NCBI RefSeq assembly: GCF_036898095.1
Contig: NC_090739.1
Location: 117,502,997 to 117,566,996, forward strand
Length of the DNA: 64,000 nucleotides
Direction: 5' to 3'
From: Palaemon carinicauda
Taxonomy: Eukaryota > Arthropoda > Malacostraca > Decapoda > Palaemonidae
Part shown: positions 11,490 through 24,961 of the stretch, piece after piece
Position numbering within the stretch: the stretch's first letter is position 1
Layout: each line of letters opens with the position of its first letter
Program-made: the position numbers and the translations under genes
The notes under the pieces: model-generated
Seen by the model: the letters and a program-made list of their open reading frames with translations, nothing else
The model's database searches: none
What the model was told of the DNA's origin: nothing

Positions 11490-13862
11490 TGCTACATGAA
11501 TATACCTTGAAGAATGTGCTAATTGTTAAAATTAAAGATTTTAAACATATTTTCAAATATTGTTGAATCATGAAGAAATTCTCTTTTATTTTAACCTGAT
11601 GCTCCCCTGCAGTTTCAGATCTCTCGCTCCCCATCCTTGATCCTTCCTTTATCCCAAAATTTGGAAATGTTTAAAAAACCAAAGACTCGCCTCAAATGTC
11701 TGATGAGTCTCCCGTTGCCCCCCTCCTCTTTGAGCATCAGCATTTGCCAATTTGTTCCTCGCCACAAAAAGGCTAAAGAGTCCATGAGGTAGATCCAGAT
11801 CCTAACTAGGTTAGCCACTTGTTCTTTTAGACTGTTATTTTATTCCCCATGTACAGAACTCCTTAGAGTTGTATATTAATGTCATAGCTTGAGTATATTG
11901 TACTTGTCAAAGGCTGACAGTCTGTACTGGTAAACATGTTGGACTTTAGTCTGCTTGTTGATGCAGCTGTTTTGTCTGTGAAAGTTTTATCTTACAACTA
12001 AAGTCGTAAAAAATAATGGCTGTGTTATGTCATTATTAGCTTGCTCAAAAGCCTCAAATTATTTAAATTTGTAATGGTTTATCTGATTTTAGAATTTGGT
12101 AAAAATTGTCTTATTCAAATCAAATATTTCAGAATCTTTATGAAGCTTGCATTGTAGAAGGTTAAAATGTCAAATGTACAGGTTTAGATACTATAATTTT
12201 CATTTCTAGCAAAGCTGTATGCACTTGTGTCAATGACAAAAACATCAAATATGTTATGAACTGTGTAATATAAGTAGTGGAAAGTATCTAATGTAAATGG
12301 ATTGTGATTCAATACGCTTCAGACATGTTTATGCTCTTTTTGAAGTTAATATGTAATGGATGGTAACTGTTTTTTCGGAATTTTTCATTAAAAATTCAAG
12401 TTCGAGTATAACCATATTACTATATTAAAGGTTAATGATAAGTTTACTTAACTTAAGTGCTTCAAGGAATTTGTTTAAGAGGGTCATTTTCAAGTCTTGC
12501 ATTTCAGAGCCTTTTATTATGGCGAGATACCTGGGATCTCTGAAAAGGTGCACAGCTCGGTTCATAAATTCCATTTTGTTTCTTGTCTCGTGTCGTTTGT
12601 GCCCTTGACATAAAGGAGGGATAAATAACACTTTGATCATTTTTAGATAGATTGTGTAATAAGTTTTTGAATATGTTGTCGTTGACGAGAAAGCTGTCCA
12701 GGTGTGTGTTTGCGAGTGTTTGTATTGTTTAAAGAGTGGGGAGACTGATTTGGTATAAAGATTAGGTTTGTAAATCGTTGACAAAGAATTTTGTCAGGTT
12801 TGTGTGTTTTAAGAATGATTTTTTTTTTTTTGGGGGGGGGGTGGGGGGTGGGGGAGGTTGGGGGTTGGATTCATGGCAAGGATTTTTTTTTATTTCCTTA
12901 CATTGGTCAAGGTATGAAAGTTCCATTTCCATAAAATTGCTTCGTTTGCATATCTTCATTACATGTGTTATAAAGATGCATGAGTTCTGGGTAGTTTTCA
13001 TGGTTAATGCAATACTGATGTGCAGAAATAGTCCTGTCTTTAAACAGTATCATTCCTTGAGGAAAATTCATAACATTGTAAGAGACTTATTAGGTTTATA
13101 ACGATTGCAAAATTTTCAATAATTAGAGTATCGTTAATGCCCTAAATATAAATTATTCATAATCCGCTTTACTTCTTTTATAAATCCCCTAATTAATTTT
13201 ATTGTTAGATATCTTGTCAATGTATTGATACTGTAAGATTATTAGATTATACACTGAATCGTGGGTAGGTTCATACCCAATATTTTTTTGTGTAGCGAGT
13301 TTTTGTTCGTCTTTTAGATTGCCTGACATTTTGTCCCGTTTTTTTTTTAATTCATTAGATAACTTTTATCAACTTATCCTATATGCAACTGGCGTCAACT
13401 TTGATTATTGCTGTAATGATTAAAAGACTTCCCACTCACATCATGGATAGTTGTGAGAAATTTACAGATTGCTTTATTGAAGGATTGTAAGATAAAAAAA
13501 AAATTACAGTACAATATTAAATGTTATGTCTTTCAATGCCTTAAGGGTTTAATCTTGCCAAAAACAAAGTACCCACTACTGACCTTGTAATTATTTATTT
13601 CTGTGCTCACACCCTTTTATATAGTTGCTTGCCCTTAAGAGATTACAAGAACTCAAGCTTGAGTATTTTTAGTATTAAAATGAGAAATATAAGATTAGAT
13701 TAAAATTAACTGATGGAGCCGCAAAAGTAATAAAAATTAAGTATACGAAATTGGATATTGCATAACCTAGCCACCTTAATGTTACTTTTATGTTCCACGA
13801 CGCAATGAAATAGGGCAACTCACACCTCACCGTCTCTTCTCTATCTCTCAGAAACTAGAATA
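11487..13862. other. AT-rich non-coding region with a G-tract
   Basis: No convincing gene. Long open stretches on either strand lack homology signals and sit in low-complexity sequence. A strong G-tract lies at 12832-12868 and is listed separately. Confidence 0.6.
12832..12868 (+). other. G-quadruplex-forming tract
   Basis: Runs of about 10, 6, 5 and 5 guanines are separated by 1-5 bases, preceded by 11 T. This satisfies the usual G-quadruplex pattern of four G-runs with short loops. It may equally be simple-sequence expansion. Confidence 0.7.
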
Positions 13863-14140
13863 GTTTAGTGTTATCAGAGCACCTCACAGGATTCTCTGTA
13901 GGCTTTACTTAATGGTCTTGGCAATGTTCCTTCAACCCCTATTGTAGCTGCACTAGCTTTCTAGCCTTCAACTTTACCTCCTTTCCTGCCTCATTCTTCC
14001 GTCTTCCCTCCAAGCTCTTATAACTTTTACTTCCAAGTGCATCCCCCCCCCATTGCACTGTGGTGTTGAATAGCCTCACAGGCCCAAACGCCGGACTATA
14101 TCCCTAAATTTAATCCAATCTGCCTTTTAAAAACTCGCCA
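13863..14140 (+). repeat. Dispersed decapod-type repeat, copy 2
   Basis: Same orientation as the copy at 10.4 kb and collinear with it: CTGTAGGCTTTACTTAATGG, the pyrimidine-rich centre, then GAATAGCCTCACAGGCCCA and a final TTTAATCCAATC block. Divergence is substantial, indicating old insertions. Confidence 0.65.
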
Positions 14141-16794
14141 ATGGCAGGTTCCCCATAGGAGAAGGTTTTTTCTGACTAGTCAAGATATCAACTGCATTTT
14201 ACACTACATGTTTTCTCATTTATCGCATATCGGTATAGCAATAGGATTTAAAACCCAGTAAATTTTCATCCTTGATATCAGTGTCTGATTTAATTGTGAT
14301 GAGGATCTGCAAATACTGAATATTGGGACTTAGTGCTATGAAAATTTTAAGAATTCCACAGCAAGGAATGAGTGATTGTCGTGCTAGTATTGAGTGATTG
14401 GTTCGAGTTTCTTATATAGATGTTAGGTCGTTCTTTTGTTTAATTCTTTTCAAGAGTATGTCGTAAGGTGGACAAGGGAAGTCAGATTTTATTTTAATCA
14501 GTTTACCTAAAGAAGTCAGACAGGAAGGATTTGAGTTACAGTTTTTTGTAGAGGAGTACGAGTTAGGATTGTATTTTTTTTTCATAAAGAATTATGGAGA
14601 GTTTTGCATTGTAATTTACCTACCATAGTTTCTGAACAAATTTTATTTAACTATGTGAAAAGGTGTAACATATCCTTAATCCAATTAGCAAGTACAACAC
14701 TCAGTAAGTCAGCCAATTGGCAAGCTTCAAACTCGACTTACTTAAAAAGAAAATAACAATAATAAATAGATAAAAAAGGGATTTTTCAAGAGTAGAATCA
14801 TCATGTTTAGTAAGTGTAGAACATAAACAAAATTTGGTATTTTAAGTTTTTGAAATAGCCCTTCTTATATTCTTATTAATATATTAGGTTGCAAAATCAC
14901 TTGAAGTTTTAGTATATGCCTGAATATTATAGATATTCTGACATAACTTTGTACCTAACTTAGAAATTGAGTTTTTTATATGAATTTCTATAAAGGTATT
15001 CTTTAAAGATAGTTATTTTCTCGAATTTAAATATTTGAGGTACTAATTATGTGATTTTCTGAACTATCTAAGAGGAAAATTTCAGTCTCCATAAAGTCAC
15101 CCATATGTAATTGATAGAAGAATAAATTTTTTCTTTTTGCACAGAGAAATATAAGCTTGATGCTTCACTCTTTATAAGTGTATATTTTCCTGATAATAAT
15201 TAACTTTTATACAAGTTATTATTCAGGGTCCTGTGTTTCTATTACGAACACGATTCTGGTTTTTTAGTCTGAATTAAAACCCGCAATGATTTCATCATTA
15301 TTAAATGTTATATAGTAAGTGAATTGATGACTTTTATAGATAAGTATTTGATTATTTGAAGATATATTTTTGTTCAAGCACCTTACATTAAAAGGTATTT
15401 GGGGGTTCAGAGTTGTTTGTGTTCCGAACAATAGTAAAATCATATAGCTCATTTAATATTCGTTTATCTTGTTCTAGTTTTCACCAGAGAATGGCGTTTC
15501 CACAAACGTGATCTCTCATGAGTCTGAGCTTATTTTGGTAACTTTAAAAAGGCATTCTAAACTTCATTTCAGGTTGGGTAATATAGAGTCTGTTAATAAC
15601 AAAAATCTGGGAAATGTCAAATTATCATAACAGCTTGATCATAACTATATTGACCGTAATTTGTAGTGATATACTAAGTTACACAGGACCTGCGTAAAAT
15701 ACATAAGAAATTATAAAGGATCGTCTCCTTTGATTATTGCCTGGAGATACGTTATTCAGGGAATATGTGCTCGGGATAGTATAGTAAGGAATTGTAAGCA
15801 AAGAATAGTGTAGGAGGAGATTATAAGACAGGGAGAGTAACGTAGATGATTATAAGATGATCATATATTATAAGCTTATATACTGAGGGTAGTATACTGC
15901 AATAAGGAAATATAAGCTAAAGATAGTATATTGAAGGTGAGGATAGTATCTGGTGGGGTTGACTTTATTTAATTCTATAGGTGTGTAAGACAGAAGCTTA
16001 TTTCTCAGAGTACTGTATATGTTTTAGGTATTAGTTTTAAGCTAAAGCTTGTCATTCGGAGTTATGTCAACTTTGAATTAAAACTTAATCTACCTCAAAC
16101 TGCAGGTAAATATTCAATTAGAATCGTGTTTTATAACTGTGTGTCTGCATGTTAAACGAAAGCCATTTCCATAGGGTTATGTTTTAAAGAATTGTGTCGT
16201 TAGCTAAGTGTTTTGGGCTAAACTCGCTTTCCAGGTTTTTCTTGGGGTTTGCATTTGGGAACTTTATTACACAGCTAAAGTGGTTCAGGTGTCCACGTGT
16301 AAGGTGAATGCGTACTTCGGTCCGATCTGACTGTCTGCTGGGGGAAGTAGCAAGGATGGTCAGGGCAGTAGCCTTGCACGTCTCTTCTCTTTTACCTGAC
16401 TCAATCATGTGCATTAAATGGGGCGAGACAGGGAGGCAACTTGGCATTTGTGAATCTTGTCTGCTTTTGAGTGAGCTTCAGGTGTCTGTAGTAATGGATC
16501 GTTCTGAAATTGCACAAAGGCCTGAACATGACTTTTATTTATTTTATATTTTCACTTTGTTTTTCAATCTAGATTTTCACATTGTTTTCCAATCTAGATA
16601 TATTAATGATCTTTTTTCGTATTTAAGTGTATAATTTCATGTTTCATTAAAAAAAAAATTAACGTAACACTATAATTGCTGGAATCTGCCTATAGTAATG
16701 TAAATAATGACATGTCTTTTACCATTTAACTTCAGGAAAGCTCTAAACTATTCCTGAAATCTTTAAATTGCAATCCTATTATTATTGTTTGTAA

Positions 16795-16972
16795 AATTAT
16801 TAATAGAAAAAAAAACAGAAAACAAAAAAAGAAGGAAAAGGAAAGCATTCAAGGGCCTAGTAACATTGCCTCCTCAGAAGAAAACTTTGCATTCAAGTTT
16901 CTGGTTACTAGGTGGGACAGGGGATGGCCTTGGTGGGCTTTCCTTTTCCTTCTTTTTTTTTATTAATAATTT
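16795..16972. repeat. Fold-back (inverted) repeat
   Basis: The left arm has ATTATTAATAG, then AGAAGGAAAAGGAAAGC, then CCTAGTAAC. The right arm has GGTTACTAGG, then GCTTTCCTTTTCCTTCT, then ATTAATAAT. The arms are imperfectly complementary around a centre of about 50 bp. This is the size and shape of a small MITE-like element, though no target duplication could be confirmed. Confidence 0.6.
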
Positions 16973-17918
16973 TATGTTTCTATTAGAGAAAGCACTACTT
17001 ACTTACACAATCATGAAATATGCAACCCAAAATGCTGAGCTTTAAACACACCTGGCCTGATAACAAAGAAAACGAAACGTTTTGTCATACTGTACACCAA
17101 ATTCGATGAGGGGTGACTCGCCTAAGGACGTTTCTTCGTCGAATCATGAGCCTAATCCCTAATGTATGACAAAGGTTAAGTTTTCTTCAAATCTAGGGAG
17201 TTTAAAGTTGTCAGAAAATGGGGTTTCGTGAATTTGATACATATGTCATTGACTTTATAGTGTTTGTATTGCCATTATATAACTAAACATATAACATAGA
17301 AACCTGTCTATTGTTTGACATTGTCTTCTACAAAAAAGTATATAACGAATTTATAAGTTTTTCTTCTGCCATATTATGTTTATGGGAAGCTTTAATTACA
17401 TATTTAGGTATACTTTTGTACCTATAGATTAAATCTGATGAGCTTCAAGATTGGACATAATTCAGAGGCTTTTGAGGACTCATGGAAAAAGGGCCATTAT
17501 TGTTATGACTTTAGTAAAGAAAAAACCCACTTGACAGACAGCTTGATTAAAAAGTGTACTTTGGTCCAAAATGAAATACGAGACAGTTCGGCCATCTTGA
17601 CTTTGATATATATATCATAAGACATTAGTACTGCTGCTCTCATCACCCAGTGGGGGTGTTGAACTACTCTGTATGTGGGGATTCAATAACAGTCTAAATG
17701 AACAAGTGGATAGTTAGGAGAGAGGACTATTTCATGAGCTTTTTGGCCATTTCCGTGGGGAATAAGGCATTTGCTGGTACTAGAAGGGGTAGGGGGCGTT
17801 TAGGGAGAACACTCAGCCATATGAGGTTTAATATAGGGAGAATACTCAAGTAAGTTGTTACGTTTTTTTTTTTTTTCTTTCTTTTCAAATACCAGGGAGA
17901 CCAAATTAAAAATAAGTT

Positions 17919-17975
17919 TTCTTATATACATTTTATTTCGGAATTTTTTCTTATATACATTTTATTTCGGAATTT
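17919..17975. repeat. 29-bp direct duplication
   Basis: The sequence TTCTTATATACATTTTATTT plus CGGAATT occurs twice, back to back, identical over about 28 bases. Confidence 0.85.
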
Positions 17976-20342
17976 TCAAGATGTTACAAAGTTTGAGTAT
18001 GGTAAATATATCTTACACAATTTAATGGAGTTTGATATTTTCCTATAGTTAATGAAAATATAATAAACACTTAAAAGGTCTGTTACAAATGATAGAAAAT
18101 GGAGCTGTAGGCCTAGATTTTATTCGTGGAAAGATACCCGTTGTAAATAATAGGCACCACTCAATAATCGTCAACTGAATAAGAAAAATTTGTATGAACG
18201 AAATACTTTAAGATATAAGAGCAAGGATCCTGAATGATTATTTATGACAAAGTAACATCTCAATGCTAATGGTATAATTACATATTTCCTAAGTAAGGTA
18301 GATGGACCAGCATTTAAGATATCAGTGGTTTGTAATTTGGACATTAAGGACCACTTTAGTCATATGCTAGGTTAATTATAGTCAGGGAGCTGATGAGGGT
18401 TCAATCATGATGATAACATTTTAATAAATAGCTAATTATTAAAGAGACATCTTGAGTTGAGCAATATTAAGGTTTAGTAAAGGGGGCAATATTTCATATT
18501 CCCCATGATTAATGGCAAAGCTTGTTATTTTTCAAAAGTGAAATAGATATGCAAGACCATTCAGATGATTAAGCTTTAGTCTTTAAAAGTTTCTACTCTG
18601 TAAACTATGTCTATAAATGCTTCATTTGAGGCTGAATTCTGTCCTCATTGACTTTAGCATCAATATTATCAACAATTTGAGCCTGTGTAAATCAGTTTAA
18701 GCACTTGGAAATAAGTCTCCTGAACTAATGTTCAGAGATTCAATCTCATATATAAGACTAGATTTACATTTATATATTGAGTTATGAAAAATTAACAAAC
18801 ACTTAGGCTTTAACATTTTATGTGGGGGATATGAAGAAAGAACTAACCTCACCAAGACCAAGGAATGCTCAACTTGAGGCATATTTCCATTATGGGTGAA
18901 TTAGATTCTAATTAGATTTTCACGTATCTGGTACTAAATAATATGAATGAACCATTGCCAGCTCTCAGACTATACTGAACCTAGGATATGACTAAAGAAG
19001 TCAGTAACGACCATACTATCCACCAATGACATCCAAAAGCTGGGCCATGTACCTTACCTATTCAGTATATGTAGTTATACCATTAGCAATGATATGTGTT
19101 ACTTTTTAGTTTTTTGCCATGAATTATCATTAAGGGCTTTTGCTCTTACAACTTCAAATATTTTCGTCCATACAATTTTTTCTTAAGCAATTGACATGAG
19201 TAATGCCTATTATTTAAAAATAATATCTTAAATAATCATTATAACCAAATTACATTATGAGTTATACAGGCATCTTTTCAAGTTTTTATAATTAACATTT
19301 GTACATAAAATTGTAAATGACAAAACAGTATATTATTGTGTATAAAAAGCAACTGGTTTAATCCTTTGATATTTATATAACCATTTTGAATTCCCATTCC
19401 ATTTATATGAAGTTGCAAAGCAATTCTACCTATAAAACCTTTGCTAGCTTGAAAAGATACAATATATATTTCTATTACAATAAAAATTTAACCACTACAT
19501 TACCCACTAAATCTATAATCATTGATTTAAAGTAACCTTTAAAATACTTCACGAATCTCACAGGGATTTACCAAACTGTTTTAAGAAACCCACATTTTTT
19601 TTTCACTTTGAGATTCCCTATAGGTAATAATTCCTCCATTGTCCTAAATAATTGATCACGACACTATTTATATATATTTCTTCTTGAAATAAAGTGTAAT
19701 TACTAAATCCCATAAGTTTAACCTACATATCAAGAATGGGTTGTGCCTAAGCATTCTCTTTACATAACATTCATTAATCTTAACCCTTTCATTAGGTCTT
19801 TCAAAAATAATCTTGAAATTTTACATCAAAAGCACTCTTAGAACATCTGTTTTTAAGAAATATTTCGTGAATGTTGATTTAAAACTATTTTACTGATGGT
19901 TTCCTACTTTTAAGACTACCATAACTCAAACTGAATCACTATTCCTTTCACAAAACCTTTTAACAAATTTAATTCCTAAAATGCTCCAAATTACAAACAT
20001 TATTAACTATATAAGCTATATTCTAAACTTGAGCACAACCAAATAATTGCACCTTTTGTATAACGAATATGCTAAGCTTAAAACCAGCAAACAAGAAATT
20101 TTACACTTTTAAAAGCAATTTTGTCAATTTAATGTTTTGATGCAAATTCCTGCTCACTAGATTGAAGAAAAATTATTATGATCTTCCACTAAAAACAAGC
20201 ATAATTAGAATATTGAAATTTTGATAAAAAAAAAATAATTTAGTGAAAATTACTTGAACAAGCTTTATATGAAGTTTTGAGATTAAGCTTACAAACATGG
20301 CACTTTTTGCCAGGCGTTCTTGTTATAGTAAATATAACATTA

Positions 20343-20346
<4 letters not shown>

Positions 20347-20432
<86 letters not shown>
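20347..20432. repeat. (AG)n microsatellite
   Basis: About 86 bases of uninterrupted AG. Confidence 0.98.
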
Positions 20433-20438
<6 letters not shown>

Positions 20439-21849
20439 TGTTAGCCTTCTAATGCTTACTATTATGACCTTAAATACAGCGACTCCCTTCAAAAATATTC
20501 CAAATTATTCTATTCATGACTTTCCGTGATTCCCATTACAAAAGATAATTGGATAAGATGCTTGCAAAATGTGAACCTATTTAGTAAAAGCAAAAGCAAA
20601 ATCTATGTAGAGAATACTTGGTTCTTCCTTTAACTGAAATATGTGGAAAATCATTCTAGTAGGCCTACTTGTGCTTTATGAAAAATATGCAAAATAAGTC
20701 ACTATTGCAAGAGGGAAGGAAATATGACTGTTACTTTGAAACTTATAAGCCAAAAACATAAATTAATAAGTCTTAATTCTCTGGTATATTTATGTCAGCA
20801 ATTATACATGTATTGATTGCTAGGATGTGATAAGTATTCCCAACCCTGCCCTACAGAAAAGAATTGACTGAAAAGCCCTGGTAAGATGTGGCTACTCAAG
20901 AGACCCATTTTTTTCAATAGCTTCTATCTTTTAAGAGAACATTGACCTTCTATAGATTCGACAGTGTAAAAGAAAATTCAATGACAGTTACTAATAATTA
21001 GTGGACAGTCTTGAAAGAGAAGAATTGGTGTACAAAGACAAATATCAAATGGTATTTATAGTTTAAATAATGAGTTGTAGGTTATATTCACGAGCAAATA
21101 ATGTACTTTAATACAGTATACAGATTGTAGAATGAATTTGAATCAATAACTAATAAGGTGATTAATATAAATTTCTGTCACACATTTAGATAACTTGTTT
21201 ACATTACTTTACACAATTCTACACATTGCATGATATAGAAGTATGTTAAGAGCTTCAAAGGAAATTGACAATTGATTTACAGCTAGTTAATGCAATTTAA
21301 AAACATCATCAACAAATTTCTAAGGAAAGTCTCCTCCTCTTTAACATTTGTCGATCTTAATTGGTTTATTAATGTGTAATTTTATCATCTTTCAAACAAA
21401 TTTACAATAATATATATGTAACTAATCTATTCAACATTACGTAAAAGAATTTTGGTTAATTATTTTTTGAGAAGTTCGCCAACTTGTTTGAAGGTAATTA
21501 AACGAATATTTTGCTCGTTTAATATAAAAAAATAACTAGGAAATTTCCATCTAAATTTGAATTACAAAGTAAAAAAAAATCGAAAATTGATCTGGACCCA
21601 ATTTTCAATTCAAATTTTGGGTGTTTAAAATTTACTCGCAAAAAATATTATCATATAGATGCATAGATTTAACTTTCTAAAATTGGTTCGATAAAAACTG
21701 ACTTGGTGAAGAAGATTAAGAGCGAATACAATACTTGCTACTAGAATGAGCAAAAGTCAATGGCATTAATAATTAAATTCACGGTTTCCAGAAACACACA
21801 CTTTGATAAACATGAAATAATCTGGTAAGATCATTGTTGTAGAAATTAC
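20433..21849. other. AT-rich non-coding region
   Basis: No open frame or repeat of interest seen. Confidence 0.6.
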
Positions 21850-22648
21850 AAACTTAGAGGAAATTTGTATTTTTCCTAACTATACAAACCTGTGTTCTTT
21901 ACATAAAAGAAGATATCAGCTTAAGCTGGCATACAGGTATCAAAATATTTAACGAGATGTCGACAACCAGTTGTTACCATTACAGTAGTAGCAAGGAAGC
22001 ACCGCCTCTCCTATTCACTCATTACTACTCCACTTTGATGGCAAACGGGGCTTCCAGGTGTAAGTGATGGCAGGCAAAATTTGTGAAAACAACTCAAATG
22101 TTTGTAAATTTAAAAAAAAAATACAAACTACAGTACATTCAAATCATTCAGATGTTCCTACACGAATACAAACCTTTGTTTTTTACAAACGAGACTTACT
22201 TGGGTGTGTGGAGGTCCTTTTCAACTGGCTGAAACTTTTATGTAGGATTGCAACACTCGAGCATGATAATGTGTAAGGAGTGAGAATCCTGACATCTTGT
22301 GAACAAGTATCTTGACACTGATAGCCAGTTGATGGCCCGTGTATAAGAGGAAAGCGAGTTTAGAACAATTGTGACAGCGTCTCAGGCGATGTATAATCAA
22401 TAAGATTGCAAATACGTATGCACAATGTGGCCAACTCCCACTCATACACACCAACTCCCGTTTGTAAGGAGATTGGGGACGTAACAAGAAATATAATAAA
22501 TATATATTAGCTATGAGCTACATGGTGCTTATCTGCAGTTGACAAGTTACAGCTGACAGGGAGTCGGGTACTGTACTGCACCCCAAGAGAAGGGAAGGTG
22601 AAGAAAAGAAAAAGCCAGTCATTGCTTTACATTGATTGCAGACTAAAG

Positions 22649-22985
22649 GGTTGTGGTGGCCGATGTGGTAACGTCCCTGACTGGTGAAAGCCAGACTGGA
22701 GTTCGAGTCCCACTCAAATTCGTTAGTTTCTTTGGTCACTGCAACCTCACCATCCTTCTGAGCTAAGGATTGGGTGTTTGAGGAGCCTATAGCTCTATCT
22801 GCTGAATCATCAGCAGTCATTGCCTGCCCCTCCTTGGTCCTAGCTTGGGTGGAGAGGGGGCTTGGGCACTGATCATATGAATATATGGTCAGAGTCTAGG
22901 GCATTGTCCTGCTCGTTAGGGTAATATCACTGTCCCTTACCTCTGCCATTTATGAGTGGCCATTAAACCTTAAAGCCTAACCTCT
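22649..22985 (+). mobile_element. tRNA-derived SINE, copy 1
   Basis: The head resembles a tRNA gene: an A-box-like TGGCCGATGTGG at 22657-22668 and a B-box GTTCGAGTCCC at 22701-22711, correctly spaced for an internal RNA polymerase III promoter. A unique body follows (CTGAATCATCAGCAGTCATT, then GGTCAGAGTCTAGGGCATTG), ending near ATTAAACCTTAAAG. A second copy lies at 26.47 kb. It is inserted in the 3' part of YR-B, between the recombinase and the terminal repeats. Confidence 0.8.
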
Positions 22986-22994
22986 GTCCTCGAA

Positions 22995-23830
22995 TGACTA
23001 CTAATAGTCTTGTGAGAGGAGCTAAGGTAGCTATACCTCTTGCTGAGCAGCTACCACAGGCCCTAGCATAAACTCATCTAGAGCCTTGTGTGTCACATCT
23101 TGCTGGTAGTGAGCTGTAAACATGGTTTGTTGTTTCCATATGCCGGCCTGTAAAACCTGCATCACAGAAAGGTTCTTTCTGAATACCAGAGCTATGCTCA
23201 TGCTGCTGATATCATGAGCTCTGGGTCATACCCCTCGTTGGGGAGGGGAAGGATTGATGGCACGGTCGATGACAAATGCCTAATCTAGGGGATGGTGTTC
23301 TTGGTCACTTTCCTCTCGACCCTTCCCAAACTGATTAACTTATATCACCTGAGGGCAAGCTCCTCATTTCTTTGAAATAATGCCTTAGTGCTCTCATACG
23401 ACACAAAATCAGGTGATCAGGGTCATCGGTTATCTGCAGAAGACAAAATCTGGAAGGAACTGAATCTAGTTGGAAACCACCGGATTTTGAAACAAACTCA
23501 GGAATGAAGCCAAATGAAAACTGATTCCAGCCCCTTAAGAAGTGGGCGATGTCGTAGAAGAGACCACATAGCCCAGTGAGCCTCTTAGCAGAGGTCAAAC
23601 CAAGCAGAAATACCGTCTTTAAAGTTAAATCGGTTGTCTGAAACCAGACTTAACAGATTGTATGATGTTCCTTTCAAGGAATAAGAAACTTTTGTTAGTC
23701 CTGGAGGTTTCACTTCCAACTGGGAGCAAGTTTGCTCAAAACTCCATATGATCATACACAATTCTACAGAAGAGTAAATATCAACTCCTTCCAGTCTATA
23801 TATCTGGTTCAAGGCCTAGTGATAGCCTTT
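22995..23830 (-). pseudogene. YR-B tyrosine recombinase
   Basis: Minus-strand reading: a middle segment at 23335-23598 (LTGLCGLFYDIAHFLRGW, then DHLILCRMRALRHYF), the position of the LCPVRAL-type block of DIRS recombinases. Next comes the catalytic C-terminus at 23060-23216: HDISSMSIALVF, then GIWKQQTMFTAHY, then LGPVVAA. The His codon is at 23214-23216 and the Tyr codon at 23106-23108, 36 codons later as in the other copies. The Arg expected three residues after the His is Ser (codon at 23205-23207), so the HxxR motif is broken while the nucleophile is kept. The upstream part is frameshifted. Confidence 0.75.
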
Positions 23831-23939
23831 TACTGCCGAAACTGAGCAAGTTTATCCTTCCAGAGATAGTAAAAATCTATGGTTGTGCTGTCGCTCATCA
23901 GCACTACCAAGCTATTGAGCTAGAAGTCCCTCAACTCTA

Positions 23940-24960
23940 GGAGTTTTGTGTGGGGCATTGCTGATCTGACTCAGACCACAGCCAGGAAGCGATGTGCTGC
24001 ACCAGGTGAGCCCCTAACTTTCTTTGATGCTTCGGAGAAGAGCATCAAAGCTGGAGGAGGAGAAAGGTTGTCTACCCCTGAAGAAGGTCGGAGTCTAACA
24101 TCCACCAACTTCAGTTTTTATTCTGCTCTGACCACACTGGAACAAGCATTCCAGGAGAATGAATGAATGATTTGAAGTTCTCTGACATCGAAGGTCATTG
24201 ACGCCAGCATTCCAAGAGAGTCCCTGCCCTGAGACCAAGAGGTCTTCAGTTTCAACTTCAGTGAATGGATGCCAAGGTGACTGGTTAGCGCCAGTCACTC
24301 TTAATGATACCAGTTGACCCAACAGGCACATTCACAGATGTGCTTGCAGCAAGTTTTGCTGGAGGAACAGTGCAACCCTTCCTTGAATCTTGAGACTTTC
24401 CTTCTTAAATTATTTCTCTTTTTTACCACAATTCCAAGATCGAGGCAAAACTCATGATATCTGTCTCATTGATGGGGAAGGGTCTGAACCAAGTCTGCCA
24501 ATCATCCAGGTAACAGAAGATGAATGCCATTGAAGTGGGCCCAGGCCAAAACCAAAGTGAACACACATGTGAACACTTGAGAGGCTGTTGACAGACCAAA
24601 GCACACCACTCTGAACATTTATATCTTGTTGTGCAATATGATTAAGAGGAGCTTCATTGAAATATGATGGATGGGGACCTGGAAGTACGCATCTTTTAGA
24701 TCCAATGTGATCATCAAGTCACCCTTCTTACTGCCTGTCTGACCGTGGCAGCGGTCTCTAAATTGAATGGAGTCTAAGTCAAACTAATACAAGACCTACA
24801 GATCTATGACTGGTCTCTAGCCTCAAAATGCCATCTCAACAAGAAAGAGTCTGGAGACTCATTGAGGATCTTTTGGAAAGCACCCTTCTCCATTGTGGTC
24901 CAGACAGTGCTTGATCTAATGGCAGGGGAGAATTAAACTTGTTTAAGACATCATATAGTA
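23940..24960 (-). pseudogene. YR-B RT and RNase H
   Basis: Minus-strand reading from 24800 down: DLMITLDLKDAYFQVPIHH (RT motif A, about 24680-24740), VVCFGLSTASQVFTCVF (about 24580), and motif C, where TACCTGGATGATTGG codes YLDDW after a frame change (about 24500-24515). RNase H is indicated by LFSDASKK at about 24020-24045. Stops and frame changes are frequent. The RT fingers region would fall where the fold-back element begins at 24.96 kb, so that insertion may have split the gene. Confidence 0.7.
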
Positions 24961-24961
24961 T

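Larger units (their letters stand above)
14141..20346. other. AT-rich non-coding region
   Basis: No gene recognised. Open stretches at 16184-16447 (-) and 16308-16634 (+) overlap each other and show no family motif. It holds a fold-back repeat (16795-16972), a short direct duplication (17919-17975), and a vaguely repetitive segment with recurring ATAGTATA/TATAAGCT at 15770-15960. Confidence 0.6.

Noticed and set aside
16184..16634. Overlapping open frames on both strands
   Set aside because: No family motif, no splice signals supporting an exon, and the frames are mutually exclusive.
22649..22720. Functional tRNA gene
   Set aside because: Only A and B boxes match; there is no plausible cloverleaf or anticodon arm, and a second copy with a shared body shows it is a SINE.
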